Shown: positions 1 to 7,937 of the stretch, piece after piece | How positions within the stretch are numbered: the stretch's first letter is position 1 | Layout: every line of letters starts with the position of its first letter | Assembly: GCA_016200915.1 (NCBI GenBank) | Contig: JACQDV010000020.1 | Coordinates: 34,438 to 98,437, forward strand | Source of the DNA: Sphingobacteriales bacterium | Lineage (GTDB): Bacteria; Bacteroidota; Bacteroidia; Chitinophagales; Chitinophagaceae | Length of the DNA stretch: 64,000 nt | Direction: 5' to 3' | Made by a program: the position numbers and the translations under genes | The notes under the pieces: generated by a model | Databases searched by the model: none | The model's input: only the letters and a program-made list of their open reading frames with translations | Told to the model about the DNA's origin: nothing

Positions 1-451
1 ATGGTTTTTCACCAAAGCGATCCCGGGCGGCAAATAATAGCTGCTCTTTCTCATCCAATAATGCAAAAGCAAACATGCCATCAAACTCATCTAAGCATTT
101 TTCTTTCCAGCAATCATAAGCGGCCAATATCACTTCTGTATCCGATTGAGTGCGGAATGAATATCCTTTTTGCTGAAGTGTTGCTCTAATTTCAATATAG
201 TTGTACAACTCACCATTGTAGATGATTGTATAACGATCAAGATAATGCATGGGCTGTGCAGCTGCATCACTTAAATCAATAATGGAAAGTCTGCGGTGGC
301 CAAAACCAACTTTGGCGGCTTCATTTATCCAATAACCTTCCCCATCCGGGCCACGATGGGCAATAGCATTGGTCATGCTTTGTAAGGTGTTTGACATCTT
401 TGAGATGTCTGACACCGGGCCTGACTGAATAATACCGGCTATTCCACACAT
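1..451 (-). CDS. asnB: asparagine synthase (glutamine-hydrolysing), N-terminal part
   Basis: This is the first 150 codons of a class II glutamine amidotransferase of the asparagine synthetase B family; the rest lies beyond the window edge. The protein begins MCGIAGII, so Cys2 is the expected N-terminal nucleophile that releases ammonia from glutamine. Family signatures follow in order: AHRGPDGEG, FGHRRLSIIDLS, YNGELYNY and FAARDRFGEKP. These belong to the glutaminase domain; the synthetase domain that adenylates aspartate is not visible here. The ATG at 449-451 is fixed by the need for Cys at position 2. A TATATTTA element lies almost directly upstream, so the transcript probably has little or no leader. 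A paralogue specific to sugar or lasso-peptide pathways cannot be excluded from this part alone. Confidence 0.93.
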   Translation of the reverse strand, partial: MCGIAGIIQSGPVSDISKMSNTLQSMTNAIAHRGPDGEGYWINEAAKVGFGHRRLSIIDLSDAAAQPMHYLDRYTIIYNGELYNYIEIRATLQQKGYSFRTQSDTEVILAAYDCWKEKCLDEFDGMFAFALLDEKEQLLFAARDRFGEKP

Positions 452-453
452 GC

Positions 454-510
454 TGTAAATATAATCTCATAAGTCTTACTGTAATAATCCTTTTAACTTT
501 TATATTTACA
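454..510. promoter_or_regulatory. divergent promoter region with inverted TGTAAATATA / TATATTTACA
   Basis: A ten-base element occurs in opposite orientations at 454-463 and 501-510, one next to the start codon of asnB and one next to the start of the DUF3291 gene. Each copy reads TATATTTA toward its own gene, one base off the Bacteroidota -7 consensus TAnnTTTG. The likely reading is two back-to-back promoters giving nearly leaderless mRNAs. An operator shared by both genes is an alternative. Confidence 0.5.
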
Positions 511-513
511 ATT

Positions 514-978
514 ATGAAATTTCATCTTGCACAAGTTAATATCGCAAAGATGTTAGCGCCGATGGATAGTCCTGTGATGGCTGATTTTGTTGCGAATCTT
601 GATCCGATAAATGCGTTGGCTGAAAGCAGTAAGGGTTTTGTATGGAGATTAAAGGATGACAGTAACAACGCTACTTCTATTAAAATTTATGATGATGATT
701 ATTTGATAGTAAACATGTCTGTTTGGGAAGATATTGATTCACTTCATGAATATGTTTATAAATCTGCTCATACAGAAATTTTCAAAAGAAGAAAAGAGTG
801 GTTTGAAAAAATGAGTGATATGCATATGGCTTTATGGTATATTGCTGAAGGCAGATGGCCTTCCGTTGCTGATGCAGTAGAAAGACTGGATCATATAAGA
901 GTGCACGGAGAAACTCCTTATGCTTTTGGTTTCAAAAAAAGATTTTCCGCACATGAGGCATCGCTATTTGTTAAGTGA
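514..978 (+). CDS. DUF3291 domain-containing protein
   Basis: A 154-residue soluble protein of the DUF3291 family, which has a ferredoxin-like/monooxygenase-type dimeric alpha-beta fold; no reaction is established. It starts MKFHLAQVNIAKM and shows the family's typical core, including a VNMSVWEDIDSL stretch near residue 70, a YVYKSAHTEIF segment near 85 and ALWYIAEGRWPS near 110. No signal peptide or membrane segment is seen. The ATG at 514 lies four bases after a TATATTTACA promoter-like element. Its 3' end overlaps the end of the convergent DUF2911 gene by 15 bases. Confidence 0.85.
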   Translation: MKFHLAQVNIAKMLAPMDSPVMADFVANLDPINALAESSKGFVWRLKDDSNNATSIKIYDDDYLIVNMSVWEDIDSLHEYVYKSAHTEIFKRRKEWFEKMSDMHMALWYIAEGRWPSVADAVERLDHIRVHGETPYAFGFKKRFSAHEASLFVK

Positions 979-1590
979 TATTGGCAAACTTGCTTTTACA
1001 TCATCCCATGCCATTACCAGGTTGGCGCCGTCTTTGGCATTTTCAAATACAATAGTAAGCGCTTCAAATGGTGTAGTTAATTTTTCAACAGGCACATCTG
1101 CTTTCAACACATCTTTTGAAGCATCAATCTTTAATCCCCAGGTAAAAAGATCATTATTCAAAATGATCGTCCATTTATCCTCATAAGGAATACAGTACAA
1201 TATATACCTTCCTGCATTTACTTTCTTTCCCTGTATAGTAACATCACGAAAAAACTCAATCTCCGTTGCTTCATTAGCCCCCATCCTCCATGGCTCACCA
1301 TATTTTTGCAAGGCTCCAAATATTTTTCTTCCATCTTTAAATGGTCTGCTGTAAATAATCCTGACGATGGGAGGGTTTTTATCCTGCGCAGTCATTTTCA
1401 GCTGCGGATAATTAGCCGGAAAATAACTGATATCCATCGGCGATTTATCTACCGGCGATAACGGATTAGGAATATTATGATGTTCTAAAACAGTTTTAAC
1501 TGAATCAGGAATTTTAGTTACCGTTTCTTTTTGTGGTTCATTACATCCCAAAATCCATAAAAGAATTAACCCTGCCGTTAGTTGCTTCAT
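964..1590 (-). CDS. DUF2911 domain lipoprotein
   Basis: A 208-residue exported protein of the DUF2911 family, whose function is unknown. The N-terminus MKQLTAGLILLWILGC is a short lipoprotein signal with LGC as lipobox, so the mature protein is probably membrane anchored. The conserved family core follows: SPMDISYFPANYP near residue 50, RIIYSRPFKDGRKIFG near 78, WRMGANEATEIEF near 100, GRYILYCIP near 127 and WDDVKASLPI at the end. It is the downstream member of a tandem pair with the gene at 1592-2158, only one base away and clearly homologous, so the pair looks like a local duplication in one transcript. Confidence 0.85.
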   Translation of the reverse strand: MKQLTAGLILLWILGCNEPQKETVTKIPDSVKTVLEHHNIPNPLSPVDKSPMDISYFPANYPQLKMTAQDKNPPIVRIIYSRPFKDGRKIFGALQKYGEPWRMGANEATEIEFFRDVTIQGKKVNAGRYILYCIPYEDKWTIILNNDLFTWGLKIDASKDVLKADVPVEKLTTPFEALTIVFENAKDGANLVMAWDDVKASLPISLNK

Positions 1591-1591
1591 A

Positions 1592-2158
1592 TTATTGATT
1601 AAAGGTGATTGGCAAACTTACTTTCACATTATCCCAGGCCATTATTAAGTTAGCCCCGGTTGCCGATTTATCAAAAACCATGGTAAATGCCTCCGTTATG
1701 TCTGTTTGTTTTTGTACATCTACATCTACTCTTAATACATCTTTGGTATCATCATATTTAAACGCTCCCCATGTATCAATGTCTTTATTAATAATGATCG
1801 TCCATTTTGTTTCGGTGCATATAGCATATAAAGTATAGCGGCCTTTCTTAATTTTCTTACCATTAATTCGTACGTCTTTATAGAGTTCCAGTTCAGTTGC
1901 TTCATTTGCTCCTAATCTCCACACTTTATTATACTCCACCAGCTCACCAAAAACAGTGCGGCCATTTTTTTGGGGGCGACTGTAAATTACTCTGCCAATT
2001 AATGGCTCGGTTATTTTATCCTGTATCTTTATTACGGGATAATTATTTGGATAATATGCCATATCCATAGGAGATTTGTCGATGGGAGGAAGTTTAGTTT
2101 GAGCCATCAAACTGTTTAATACAATCAATCCGGCTACCAGTAAAAAACATTTTTTCAT
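1592..2158 (-). CDS. DUF2911 domain secreted protein
   Basis: A roughly 188-residue DUF2911 protein, paralogous to its downstream neighbour: SPMDMAYYPNNYP, RVIYSRPQKNGRTVFG, WRLGANEATELEL and WDNVKVSLPI all recur in the same order. I chose the ATG at 2158 because it gives a clean signal peptide, MKKCFLLVAGLIVLNSLMAQ, with a plausible cleavage after AQ; the longer reading frame to 2203 adds a non-signal-like extension. The sister protein has a lipobox and this one does not clearly have one, so the two may differ in location. Function is unknown. Confidence 0.83.
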   Translation of the reverse strand: MKKCFLLVAGLIVLNSLMAQTKLPPIDKSPMDMAYYPNNYPVIKIQDKITEPLIGRVIYSRPQKNGRTVFGELVEYNKVWRLGANEATELELYKDVRINGKKIKKGRYTLYAICTETKWTIIINKDIDTWGAFKYDDTKDVLRVDVDVQKQTDITEAFTMVFDKSATGANLIMAWDNVKVSLPITFNQ

Positions 2159-2242
2159 AGTGCTGTATTTATATTTAGTAAGGTGTAAAATTATGGTTTT
2201 CATTTTTATCTGATAATCCGTTTATAAAAACATGAAGTTAAT

Positions 2243-2260
2243 CATCACCATTCGGTGATG
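2243..2260. repeat. 7-bp inverted repeat CATCACC-ATTC-GGTGATG
   Basis: A perfect seven-base inverted repeat with a four-base spacer lies between the divergent DUF2911 and CoA-transferase genes, about 30 bases upstream of the putative -7 element of the latter. It could be an operator or an RNA hairpin; nothing in the sequence decides between them. Confidence 0.4.
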
Positions 2261-2290
2261 CTGGTCATAAACAATCCATCAATTCACCAA

Positions 2291-2298
2291 TAATTTTG
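2291..2298 (+). promoter_or_regulatory. -7 promoter element TAATTTTG
   Basis: An exact match to the Bacteroidota -7 consensus TAnnTTTG lies 16 bases before the ATG of the CoA-transferase gene, so the predicted leader is very short. I do not see a clear TTTG element at the -33 position. Confidence 0.45.
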
Positions 2299-2313
2299 GC
2301 AAAACGTTAAGAT

Positions 2314-3600
2314 ATGTACCAGCGGGTGGAATATGTTAGTCCTGAAGAAGCCTTAAAAGTTGTGGAAAGCGGCAACCGCTTGTTTGTGCACGGCAGTGCT
2401 CAAACGCCGAAATACCTGTTGCATAATCTCGCCAAACAATCTGATCGCCTTAAGGATGTGGAATTGGTTTTCATTACTGTTCAGGGCGATATTGAAGTGG
2501 ACAAGCCAGAATATGAAGAAAATTTTCATATCAACTGCATGTTTGTTTCCAGCTCTGTTCGCAAAGCAGTGAATGAAGGACGAGGTGATTTTATTCCGGT
2601 TTTTCTCAGCGATATTCCTGATTTATTTAAAAAAGGAATTCTGCCAATTGATGTAGCATTGATACAAGTTTCGCCGCCTGATCAGCATGGATATTGTTCC
2701 TTAGGTTTATCTGTTGATATTGCCCGTTCTGCAGTGAATTTGGCCAAACATATTATTGCACAGGTTAATCCTAAAGTTCCCCGTACGCATGGCGATAGTT
2801 TGATACACTCCAGTCGCATTGACAAGTTTGTTTTTCATGAAGAAGATCTGCCAGAGGTAAATTATGGTGATGCGGTAGGTGAAAGTGAAATGAAGATTGG
2901 TCAGTACGTGGCCGATCTTATTGAAGATGGCAGTACACTGCAAATGGGTATTGGTACAATTCCCGACGCAGTATTAAAATGTTTGCATAATCATAAAGAC
3001 CTGGGAGTACATACTGAAATGTTCAGCGATGGTATTATTGATCTGTTTGAAAAAGATGTGATCAATAACAGCAAAAAAAGAATTCACCCCAATAAAGCAG
3101 TAACCGGTTTTGCCATTGGAACAAGAAGGTTGTATGATTATGTGCATGATAACCCTGCTTTTGTTTTCTTAGATATTGATTATGTAAACGATCCGCATGT
3201 TATCCGCAGAAATCCAAAAGTAATTGCTATTAACAGTGCCATTGAAGTGGACCTTACCGGCCAGGTTTGCGCCGATACGATTGGTACTTTACAATATTCC
3301 GGCATTGGTGGTCAAATGGATTTTATGCGTGGCTCCGCATTGAGTGAAGGTGGCAAACCTATTATTGCACTTACATCCAGAACACAAAAAGGCGTACCCC
3401 GTTTGGTTCCTTATTTAAAACAAGGAGCCGACGTGGTTACTACAAGAGGCCATGTACATTATATTATAACTGAATATGGCGTTGCTTATTTGTTTGGCAA
3501 AAACTTACGGCAAAGAGCCAAAGCACTGATCAATATTGCTCACCCTGATGACAGGGAAATGCTGGATAGAGAGTGCTTTAACCGGTTTAAACATTTTTAA
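2314..3600 (+). CDS. acetyl-CoA hydrolase/transferase family protein (4-hydroxybutyrate CoA-transferase-like)
   Basis: A 428-residue cytosolic family I CoA-transferase. The family moves CoA between short acyl groups or hydrolyses acetyl-CoA through a glutamyl-CoA intermediate. Diagnostic stretches are LIQVSPPDQHGYCSLG near residue 115, LQMGIGTIPDAVL near 210, HTEMFSDGIIDL near 233 with the likely catalytic Glu, and YSGIGGQMDFMRGSA near 330, then the C-terminal TTRGHVHYIITEYGVAYLFG. Length and motif order are normal for the 4-hydroxybutyrate/acetate CoA-transferase group, but the acyl substrate cannot be read from sequence. It stands alone behind its own promoter-like element. Its stop overlaps the 3' end of the convergent ACP phosphodiesterase gene by four bases. 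Confidence 0.9.
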   Translation: MYQRVEYVSPEEALKVVESGNRLFVHGSAQTPKYLLHNLAKQSDRLKDVELVFITVQGDIEVDKPEYEENFHINCMFVSSSVRKAVNEGRGDFIPVFLSDIPDLFKKGILPIDVALIQVSPPDQHGYCSLGLSVDIARSAVNLAKHIIAQVNPKVPRTHGDSLIHSSRIDKFVFHEEDLPEVNYGDAVGESEMKIGQYVADLIEDGSTLQMGIGTIPDAVLKCLHNHKDLGVHTEMFSDGIIDLFEKDVINNSKKRIHPNKAVTGFAIGTRRLYDYVHDNPAFVFLDIDYVNDPHVIRRNPKVIAINSAIEVDLTGQVCADTIGTLQYSGIGGQMDFMRGSALSEGGKPIIALTSRTQKGVPRLVPYLKQGADVVTTRGHVHYIITEYGVAYLFGKNLRQRAKALINIAHPDDREMLDRECFNRFKHF

Positions 3601-4196
3601 TACATCTCAGTCATTAATTGGTTTAATTTTTCCCGTGCATGTTGTTTAACTGCCGGGAAAAATTTTTTATAGCAGTTTTGTAAAAGACTATAATGCTTTT
3701 CAAACAATTCAAATGCTTTACTGCTTTCAGTTAAATAGGCGGAACGCCTCACCACCCCTCCAAAACTTTTTTCTATTCCCAACCGGAACTGGTAATTATA
3801 TAACCAGTTTTGCTGTTGCATGTAAGGAAACATTTTTTGAAACCGTTCGGGGAATACCGATGTATAATTCGAAAGCTGATGATAAGTTGCTTGTGTAAAG
3901 TTCATAAGCGATGCTTCGGTAAACTCATTGGCATCATTAGCAAGAAAATGATCATACACCACATCTGCAAAAGCTCCGGCATATAAACGATAATCTGCCC
4001 TGAACACTTCCTTAGCTTCTTTAGTTGCGGGGTGGTCATCGGTAAACGCATCTATGAAACGATGCAAAGCAATTCCCCTTTGTACTCCGGCTGAATAATC
4101 GAACTTCTTTTTCCCTTTTACAAAATCACTTATCATGTTACCTACCAGTGTTTCCGGTTCATTAAAAGAAAGATATGCATGTGCCAGGTAATTCAT
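3597..4196 (-). CDS. ACP phosphodiesterase-like protein (DUF479)
   Basis: A 199-residue protein of the AcpH/DUF479 family, HD-like proteins that include the E. coli enzyme removing 4'-phosphopantetheine from acyl carrier protein. The start MNYLAHAYLSF is the family's characteristic N-terminus, and I used the ATG at 4196 rather than an upstream TTG for that reason. Other family marks are ETLVGNMISDFVKG near residue 15, RGIALHRFIDAFTDDHP near 41 and YDHFLAND near 82, which hold the expected metal-binding His and Asp residues. It is monocistronic. AcpH activity outside proteobacteria is not well established, so the enzymatic role is an inference from family. Confidence 0.82.
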   Translation of the reverse strand: MNYLAHAYLSFNEPETLVGNMISDFVKGKKKFDYSAGVQRGIALHRFIDAFTDDHPATKEAKEVFRADYRLYAGAFADVVYDHFLANDANEFTEASLMNFTQATYHQLSNYTSVFPERFQKMFPYMQQQNWLYNYQFRLGIEKSFGGVVRRSAYLTESSKAFELFEKHYSLLQNCYKKFFPAVKQHAREKLNQLMTEMY

Positions 4197-4399
4197 CCTT
4201 TTCAAGATAAGAAGAAAAAACTGTTAATGCATTCCATCAATTTAACGATTAGTTTATCCATTAACTGTAACTAAAAGCAATAAACCTAAAACATAATCCC
4301 GACCAATGTTTCCGATAGATAATTATCAAGTATAAGGTTAAGAAATTTTACCGTTCATACTTCCATTAGTCACATGAAAAGTTGTTAATCACAGGTTGC

Positions 4400-4430
4400 T
4401 TGACTTCCTTTAAACGGAATGATAGTTTTA
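4400..4430 (+). promoter_or_regulatory. putative promoter for the PepSY-like lipoprotein gene
   Basis: TTGAC at 4400-4404 and TAGTTTTA at 4423-4430 are separated by 18 bases and resemble the Bacteroidota -33/-7 pair with one mismatch in the -7 box. The start codon follows about 40 bases downstream. The remainder of the 4197-4469 gap shows nothing recognisable. Confidence 0.35.
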
Positions 4431-4469
4431 TGCAACAATTAAATTAATCAACCTTTAAAGCCTTTTGCC

Positions 4470-4949
4470 ATGAAAAGTATATCAGTATTAATTACAGCAG
4501 GTATGTTAGCATTATCTGCCTGCGCAGTAGATAGTCGCCCGGTGGCTTCAGTACAGAGGACAAAAGCTATTAACAAAGAAGCAATGACAACCTTTGCGAA
4601 CGATTTTAAAGATGCCACGGCTGTAAGCTGGGAATCGGAGAAAGAATTTTCATTTGCTTATTTCATACTCGGCAACGAGCAGCTTGTTGCAGCATATAAT
4701 AAAGATGGGGAACATATATCAACTTCCCGTTCGATTGAGTTTTCGGAATTGCCTTTAGCTGTATCATTAAATTTAAAAAAACGTTTTCCAAATGCTATGC
4801 GAATTGGCAGCGTATCCGAAGTTGTTTTTGATAATTATGCCAACTATTATTTTACTATAGCTACTAAAAAGAATGTTTTTAGAATTAAAAGCACAGCAGA
4901 TGGGGATATGATAATTTCTGAAAGACAGAAGATTTTAAAACAGCAATAA
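4470..4949 (+). CDS. PepSY-like lipoprotein
   Basis: A 159-residue exported protein. The N-terminus MKSISVLITAGMLALSAC is a lipoprotein signal with LSAC as lipobox, so the mature protein starts at Cys18. The rest resembles the small PepSY-like/BLIP-like proteins common in Bacteroidota: a TFANDFKDATAVSWE segment near residue 41, then a strand-rich region with FSFAYFILGNEQLVAAYNKDG near 60, and SLNLKKRFPNAM near 98. Such proteins often occur beside two-component or stress genes, but here there is no partner: it lies alone between convergent and divergent genes behind its own promoter. Function is unknown; the PepSY-like assignment is moderate. Confidence 0.7.
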   Translation: MKSISVLITAGMLALSACAVDSRPVASVQRTKAINKEAMTTFANDFKDATAVSWESEKEFSFAYFILGNEQLVAAYNKDGEHISTSRSIEFSELPLAVSLNLKKRFPNAMRIGSVSEVVFDNYANYYFTIATKKNVFRIKSTADGDMIISERQKILKQQ

Positions 4950-4998
4950 TACAGGCAGGGGGGTAAACTATCTGAGGGGGTTTAGTTTCCTTTTTATG

Positions 4999-5015
4999 GG
5001 GCCGCTATGGCCCCT
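4999..5015. terminator. hairpin GGGGCC-GCTAT-GGCCCC between convergent genes
   Basis: A six-base GC-only stem with a five-base loop sits between the 3' ends of the lipoprotein gene and the fur-family gene. No strong T-run follows on either strand, so it is a weak candidate for a bidirectional terminator or a 3' end stabiliser. Confidence 0.4.
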
Positions 5016-5048
5016 GCTGTTTGTAAATAGAATCTCTGCGGTTATTTT

Positions 5049-5465
5049 TTAGCTGCAATCTTTACACAGACCCTTAATTACTACCTGAGTTTCATTTTTT
5101 AAATACCCTGCAGGTATCAGCACTTCTGGTATATGTACTTCATTTAAACATTCTGTTTTACCACATTTGGTGCAAACAAAATGAATATGATCATCGTGAT
5201 GGTGATGTTCTCCGCAATTATCCTTACACAAAGCATACATAATCATATTATCATCGGTAGGGATGGTGTGCACGATTCCTTTCTCAACAAAAGTTTGCAG
5301 TGTACGGTAAATGGTAACCCGGTCAAAATGTTCGCCGGACCTCCGTTCAATATCGGCATGACTTAACGCCCCCTTTGAATTGAGAAAGAGCGTTAAAATT
5401 TTTTTTCTCCCATCAGTGACACTCAGGTTTTTGTCACGAAGGACTTTTTCAAGGTTTACTTGCAT
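5049..5465 (-). CDS. Fur family transcriptional regulator
   Basis: A 138-residue metal-responsive repressor of the Fur/Zur/PerR family. The N-terminal winged helix includes SHADIERRSGEHFDRVTIYR near residues 35-54, the typical recognition helix. Metal ligands are clear: the His run at 87-90 in HHHHDDHIHF, then C98xxC101, and a C-terminal C134xxC137 pair that would form the structural zinc site. The metal or peroxide it senses cannot be decided. It lies 25 bases downstream of a SCO gene on the same strand, so the two are probably co-transcribed. This makes copper or oxidative control of cytochrome oxidase assembly an attractive but unproven idea. Confidence 0.9.
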   Translation of the reverse strand: MQVNLEKVLRDKNLSVTDGRKKILTLFLNSKGALSHADIERRSGEHFDRVTIYRTLQTFVEKGIVHTIPTDDNMIMYALCKDNCGEHHHHDDHIHFVCTKCGKTECLNEVHIPEVLIPAGYLKNETQVVIKGLCKDCS

Positions 5466-5490
5466 TGCAGGATGGGTTTATGGTGTTGAG

Positions 5491-6096
5491 TTATTCGCCC
5501 AGCAGGGTTTCGATGTCTTTCATAAGCTGTAGCAACTCATCCTCCTTTAACCCGTCGTAAATACCACGTACACGTTTTTGTTTATCTACTAAAGCAAACA
5601 ACTGGGTATGTATAAACTGTTCCTCAATTTTTGCTTTGTTATTGTTTTGATCGTCCAGTAAATAACTTTGCCGGGCGGTAGTGTATAAATCATCTTTTGT
5701 GCCCGTTAAAAACCACCATTTCTTTACATCAATTTTCAAAGAGTCAGCATAATGTTTTAACCTGGCCGAAGAGTCTCTTTCCGGATCAACAGTATGACTC
5801 AGAATAACAAAATCTTTTTCTCCTTTAAACTTATCATACACTTTTGCCATGTTGCGGTTCATCTTAGGGCAAATTCCTTTACAGGTAGTAAAGAAATATT
5901 CTGCTACATAAACCTTATTCTGCACATCCTCTTCGGTTATTGCATTTCCATCCTGGTTTAAAAACTTAAACGGCTTAACCTGTGTTAATACCGGCAGCTT
6001 TGCTTTCCAGGCATCAGTACCCCAAAAGGCAGCAACATAAAAAACTATAATCAGAACCAAAAAAAATAATACGTACCAGTGGGTTTTCTTTTTCAT
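5491..6096 (-). CDS. SCO1/SenC family copper chaperone
   Basis: A 201-residue membrane-anchored thioredoxin-fold protein. One N-terminal membrane segment (about residues 9-24) is followed by the periplasmic SCO domain with C72KGIC76 and the distal His163 in FIHTQLF. These are the three copper ligands used to deliver copper to the CuA site of cytochrome oxidase subunit II. SHTVDPERDS near residue 100 is also typical. It is one of two SCO proteins here; the other lies beside the oxidase operon at 33.4 kb. The pairing with a Fur-family gene suggests this copy is the regulated or stress-related one. Confidence 0.88.
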   Translation of the reverse strand: MKKKTHWYVLFFLVLIIVFYVAAFWGTDAWKAKLPVLTQVKPFKFLNQDGNAITEEDVQNKVYVAEYFFTTCKGICPKMNRNMAKVYDKFKGEKDFVILSHTVDPERDSSARLKHYADSLKIDVKKWWFLTGTKDDLYTTARQSYLLDDQNNNKAKIEEQFIHTQLFALVDKQKRVRGIYDGLKEDELLQLMKDIETLLGE

Positions 6097-6292
6097 ACAA
6101 TTATCTTACGGCACACAAAGTTAGCTGTAATGTTATAATTGTTTTTCTTACTAAATAGGAAATATAGACTTGCAGGAATTGTTCGAGGTATAGCTGGTTA
6201 TTGGCTATCGTTCTCAGAGGGTGTTAAACAAATTTAAGCAGTTTTATTTAATATCATATTCCTTATTTCAATGATTTTTTTTAAACTCCTTT

Positions 6293-6688
6293 TTATCCTA
6301 ACTCTTCCCAATATTTGTTTGCGAAAAGATATTTAATCTTTATCCGGCAGGAAAAATACAAGCCTGCGGCAGAGGCCAGTATATCATAATAATCAAAAGT
6401 TCTTCCAAATACAGGTATCAACTGTAAATACTCATTAACAACCAACAATGCAAAACATACCACGCAAAACCATCTTAATGAAAACATATCACGCAAATCA
6501 ATATACTTCTGTAAAAGCCAACTGGCCCCAAATGGCAATAAGGCTGAACCTATTAAATTGGGGGCAATGCCCAATATAAAGGTAAAAACGGGATTAAAAT
6601 GAAACCATGGACGAATGGCCCATTTCACCGTCCAAATAAGAAGAGTACCAGTAATTGTAATCCATTTACACAGGATTCTTAATTCCAT
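6293..6688 (-). CDS. VanZ-like integral membrane protein
   Basis: A 131-residue protein with about four hydrophobic segments. The C-terminal part shows the pattern of VanZ-like proteins: NEYLQLIPVFGRTFDYYDILASAAG, read in pieces as E..Q, then GR..D..D..A....G around residues 90-114. I chose the ATG at 6688 because the upstream extension has no family resemblance. VanZ-like proteins are membrane proteins of unknown biochemical role, some linked to glycopeptide resistance. It precedes the lysozyme-like gene with another small membrane protein between them, without evident shared function. Confidence 0.6.
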   Translation of the reverse strand: MELRILCKWITITGTLLIWTVKWAIRPWFHFNPVFTFILGIAPNLIGSALLPFGASWLLQKYIDLRDMFSLRWFCVVCFALLVVNEYLQLIPVFGRTFDYYDILASAAGLYFSCRIKIKYLFANKYWEELG

Positions 6689-6756
6689 ATTGGATAATTT
6701 TCGGGTTAAATATAGGAGTATAACCAAAAGTTGTTATCCGTATTAGTGGGTATTTT

Positions 6757-6987
6757 TCAGAGGTCTTCGTTTTTCCATAGTCTGAAAAAATAAATAATAA
6801 GAAAGACCAGGCTAAGTAAAGCAAAACAATAAAACAAAATATTCCACACCGTTACTCTTCCTTCGGGAAAACCCAGTTCTTTATATATTCCGAGATACAT
6901 ATTAATGATAAGCCATACAAGAGCCCCGGAAAGTGTCCACACAACTTTCTGCAAAAAGCGTTTTACTTCGGGTTCCATTTCACTCAT
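6757..6987 (-). CDS. small two-helix membrane protein
   Basis: A 76-residue protein with two predicted membrane helices (about 12-33 and 46-66) and a charged N-terminus MSEMEPEVKRFLQKVV. I do not recognise the family. The position, 69 bases upstream of the VanZ-like gene on the same strand and 51 bases after the lysozyme-like gene, suggests a transcript 7809 to 6293. No motif points to an activity. Confidence 0.55.
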   Translation of the reverse strand: MSEMEPEVKRFLQKVVWTLSGALVWLIINMYLGIYKELGFPEGRVTVWNILFYCFALLSLVFLIIYFFRLWKNEDL

Positions 6988-7038
6988 AAAATAACAGGAT
7001 GACTATTGAAGTTCGAGTATTAAAGGGGTTAAAACAAA

Positions 7039-7809
7039 TTATTTTACAAGAAGATTGGCAAAGGCCGTTGAATCTCCATTAAAAACATTGAAGTCAACTT
7101 TTGATAGAATACCATTTACTCTTCCTGCTTCATTATGCTGCCAAAAGTTCCAGCTGCGGGATGTGCGTGGGCCTGATGGTTGCTGGTAATGTGCCGCCCA
7201 AAAAAGATATTCATCAAAATATCCCGCCAAATATTTTTCATAAAAATCTACATTAGAATAAATGATTGGCTTTACCCCGGTTGAACTTTCAACTTCTATC
7301 AGCCATTTTTTTATTTGGCTACGCAATATTTCTGCTGACAGGTTTCCTCTTTCTTCTACATCCAGCACCGGCGGCAAATCACCTTTGCGTAAGGTTACCA
7401 GGTCTAAATAATTCTGCCCCTGTATCACTGCATTTTTTTGCGGATAGAAATAATGATAGGCTCCTCTTGTGAGGCCCAGCTCTTTTGTCTTCTTCCAGTT
7501 TCTTCTGAACTGAAGATCTTCATCCGTTTCACCTTCTGAAGCTTTTATAAAAACGAAATTTATTTTTACGCCGGCCACCTCCATATCTTTTACTCCATTC
7601 CAGTCAATCACCTGCTGATAACGGGATACATCAATGCCATGAATAGAATAACCGGTTGGGATAGGAATGCCAAACTCTTTGTACCTCGCCAGTGATGCTT
7701 TTCTTTCTAACCACCAGTCGTATGCATTAAAACCAATAACTGTAATTAAAGCTGCTGCTAAAAAAAGCAGCGCCACTATCCAACCTTTATTCTTTTTCTT
7801 TTTTGCCAT
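7039..7809 (-). CDS. glycoside hydrolase family 25 protein (lysozyme-like)
   Basis: A 256-residue membrane-anchored GH25 muramidase. After a Lys-rich start MAKKKKNKG comes a hydrophobic anchor (residues 10-28), then the TIM-barrel-like domain. Catalytic-site signatures are intact: HGIDVSRYQ with Asp60, FIKASEG near 88, RGAYHYFYP near 115 and VLDVEERG with Asp150 and Glu152, and NFWQHNEAG near the C-terminus. GH25 enzymes cut the beta-1,4 bond between N-acetylmuramic acid and N-acetylglucosamine. I used the ATG at 7809; an upstream in-frame start adds only five residues. An anchored enzyme facing the periplasm suggests wall remodelling rather than a prophage lysin. Confidence 0.88.
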   Translation of the reverse strand: MAKKKKNKGWIVALLFLAAALITVIGFNAYDWWLERKASLARYKEFGIPIPTGYSIHGIDVSRYQQVIDWNGVKDMEVAGVKINFVFIKASEGETDEDLQFRRNWKKTKELGLTRGAYHYFYPQKNAVIQGQNYLDLVTLRKGDLPPVLDVEERGNLSAEILRSQIKKWLIEVESSTGVKPIIYSNVDFYEKYLAGYFDEYLFWAAHYQQPSGPRTSRSWNFWQHNEAGRVNGILSKVDFNVFNGDSTAFANLLVK

Positions 7810-7937
7810 GAGGAAGCGGTGCAAATTTGCCGATAAATATTTTTGATTGCAAGTAATAGTTTTTAAATAGTTGCTAAAGTGATGACAAGTTTTTCAAAAC
7901 TGAGTTGAGATTGAATTGCTTAACTTGCCCGACTGAT

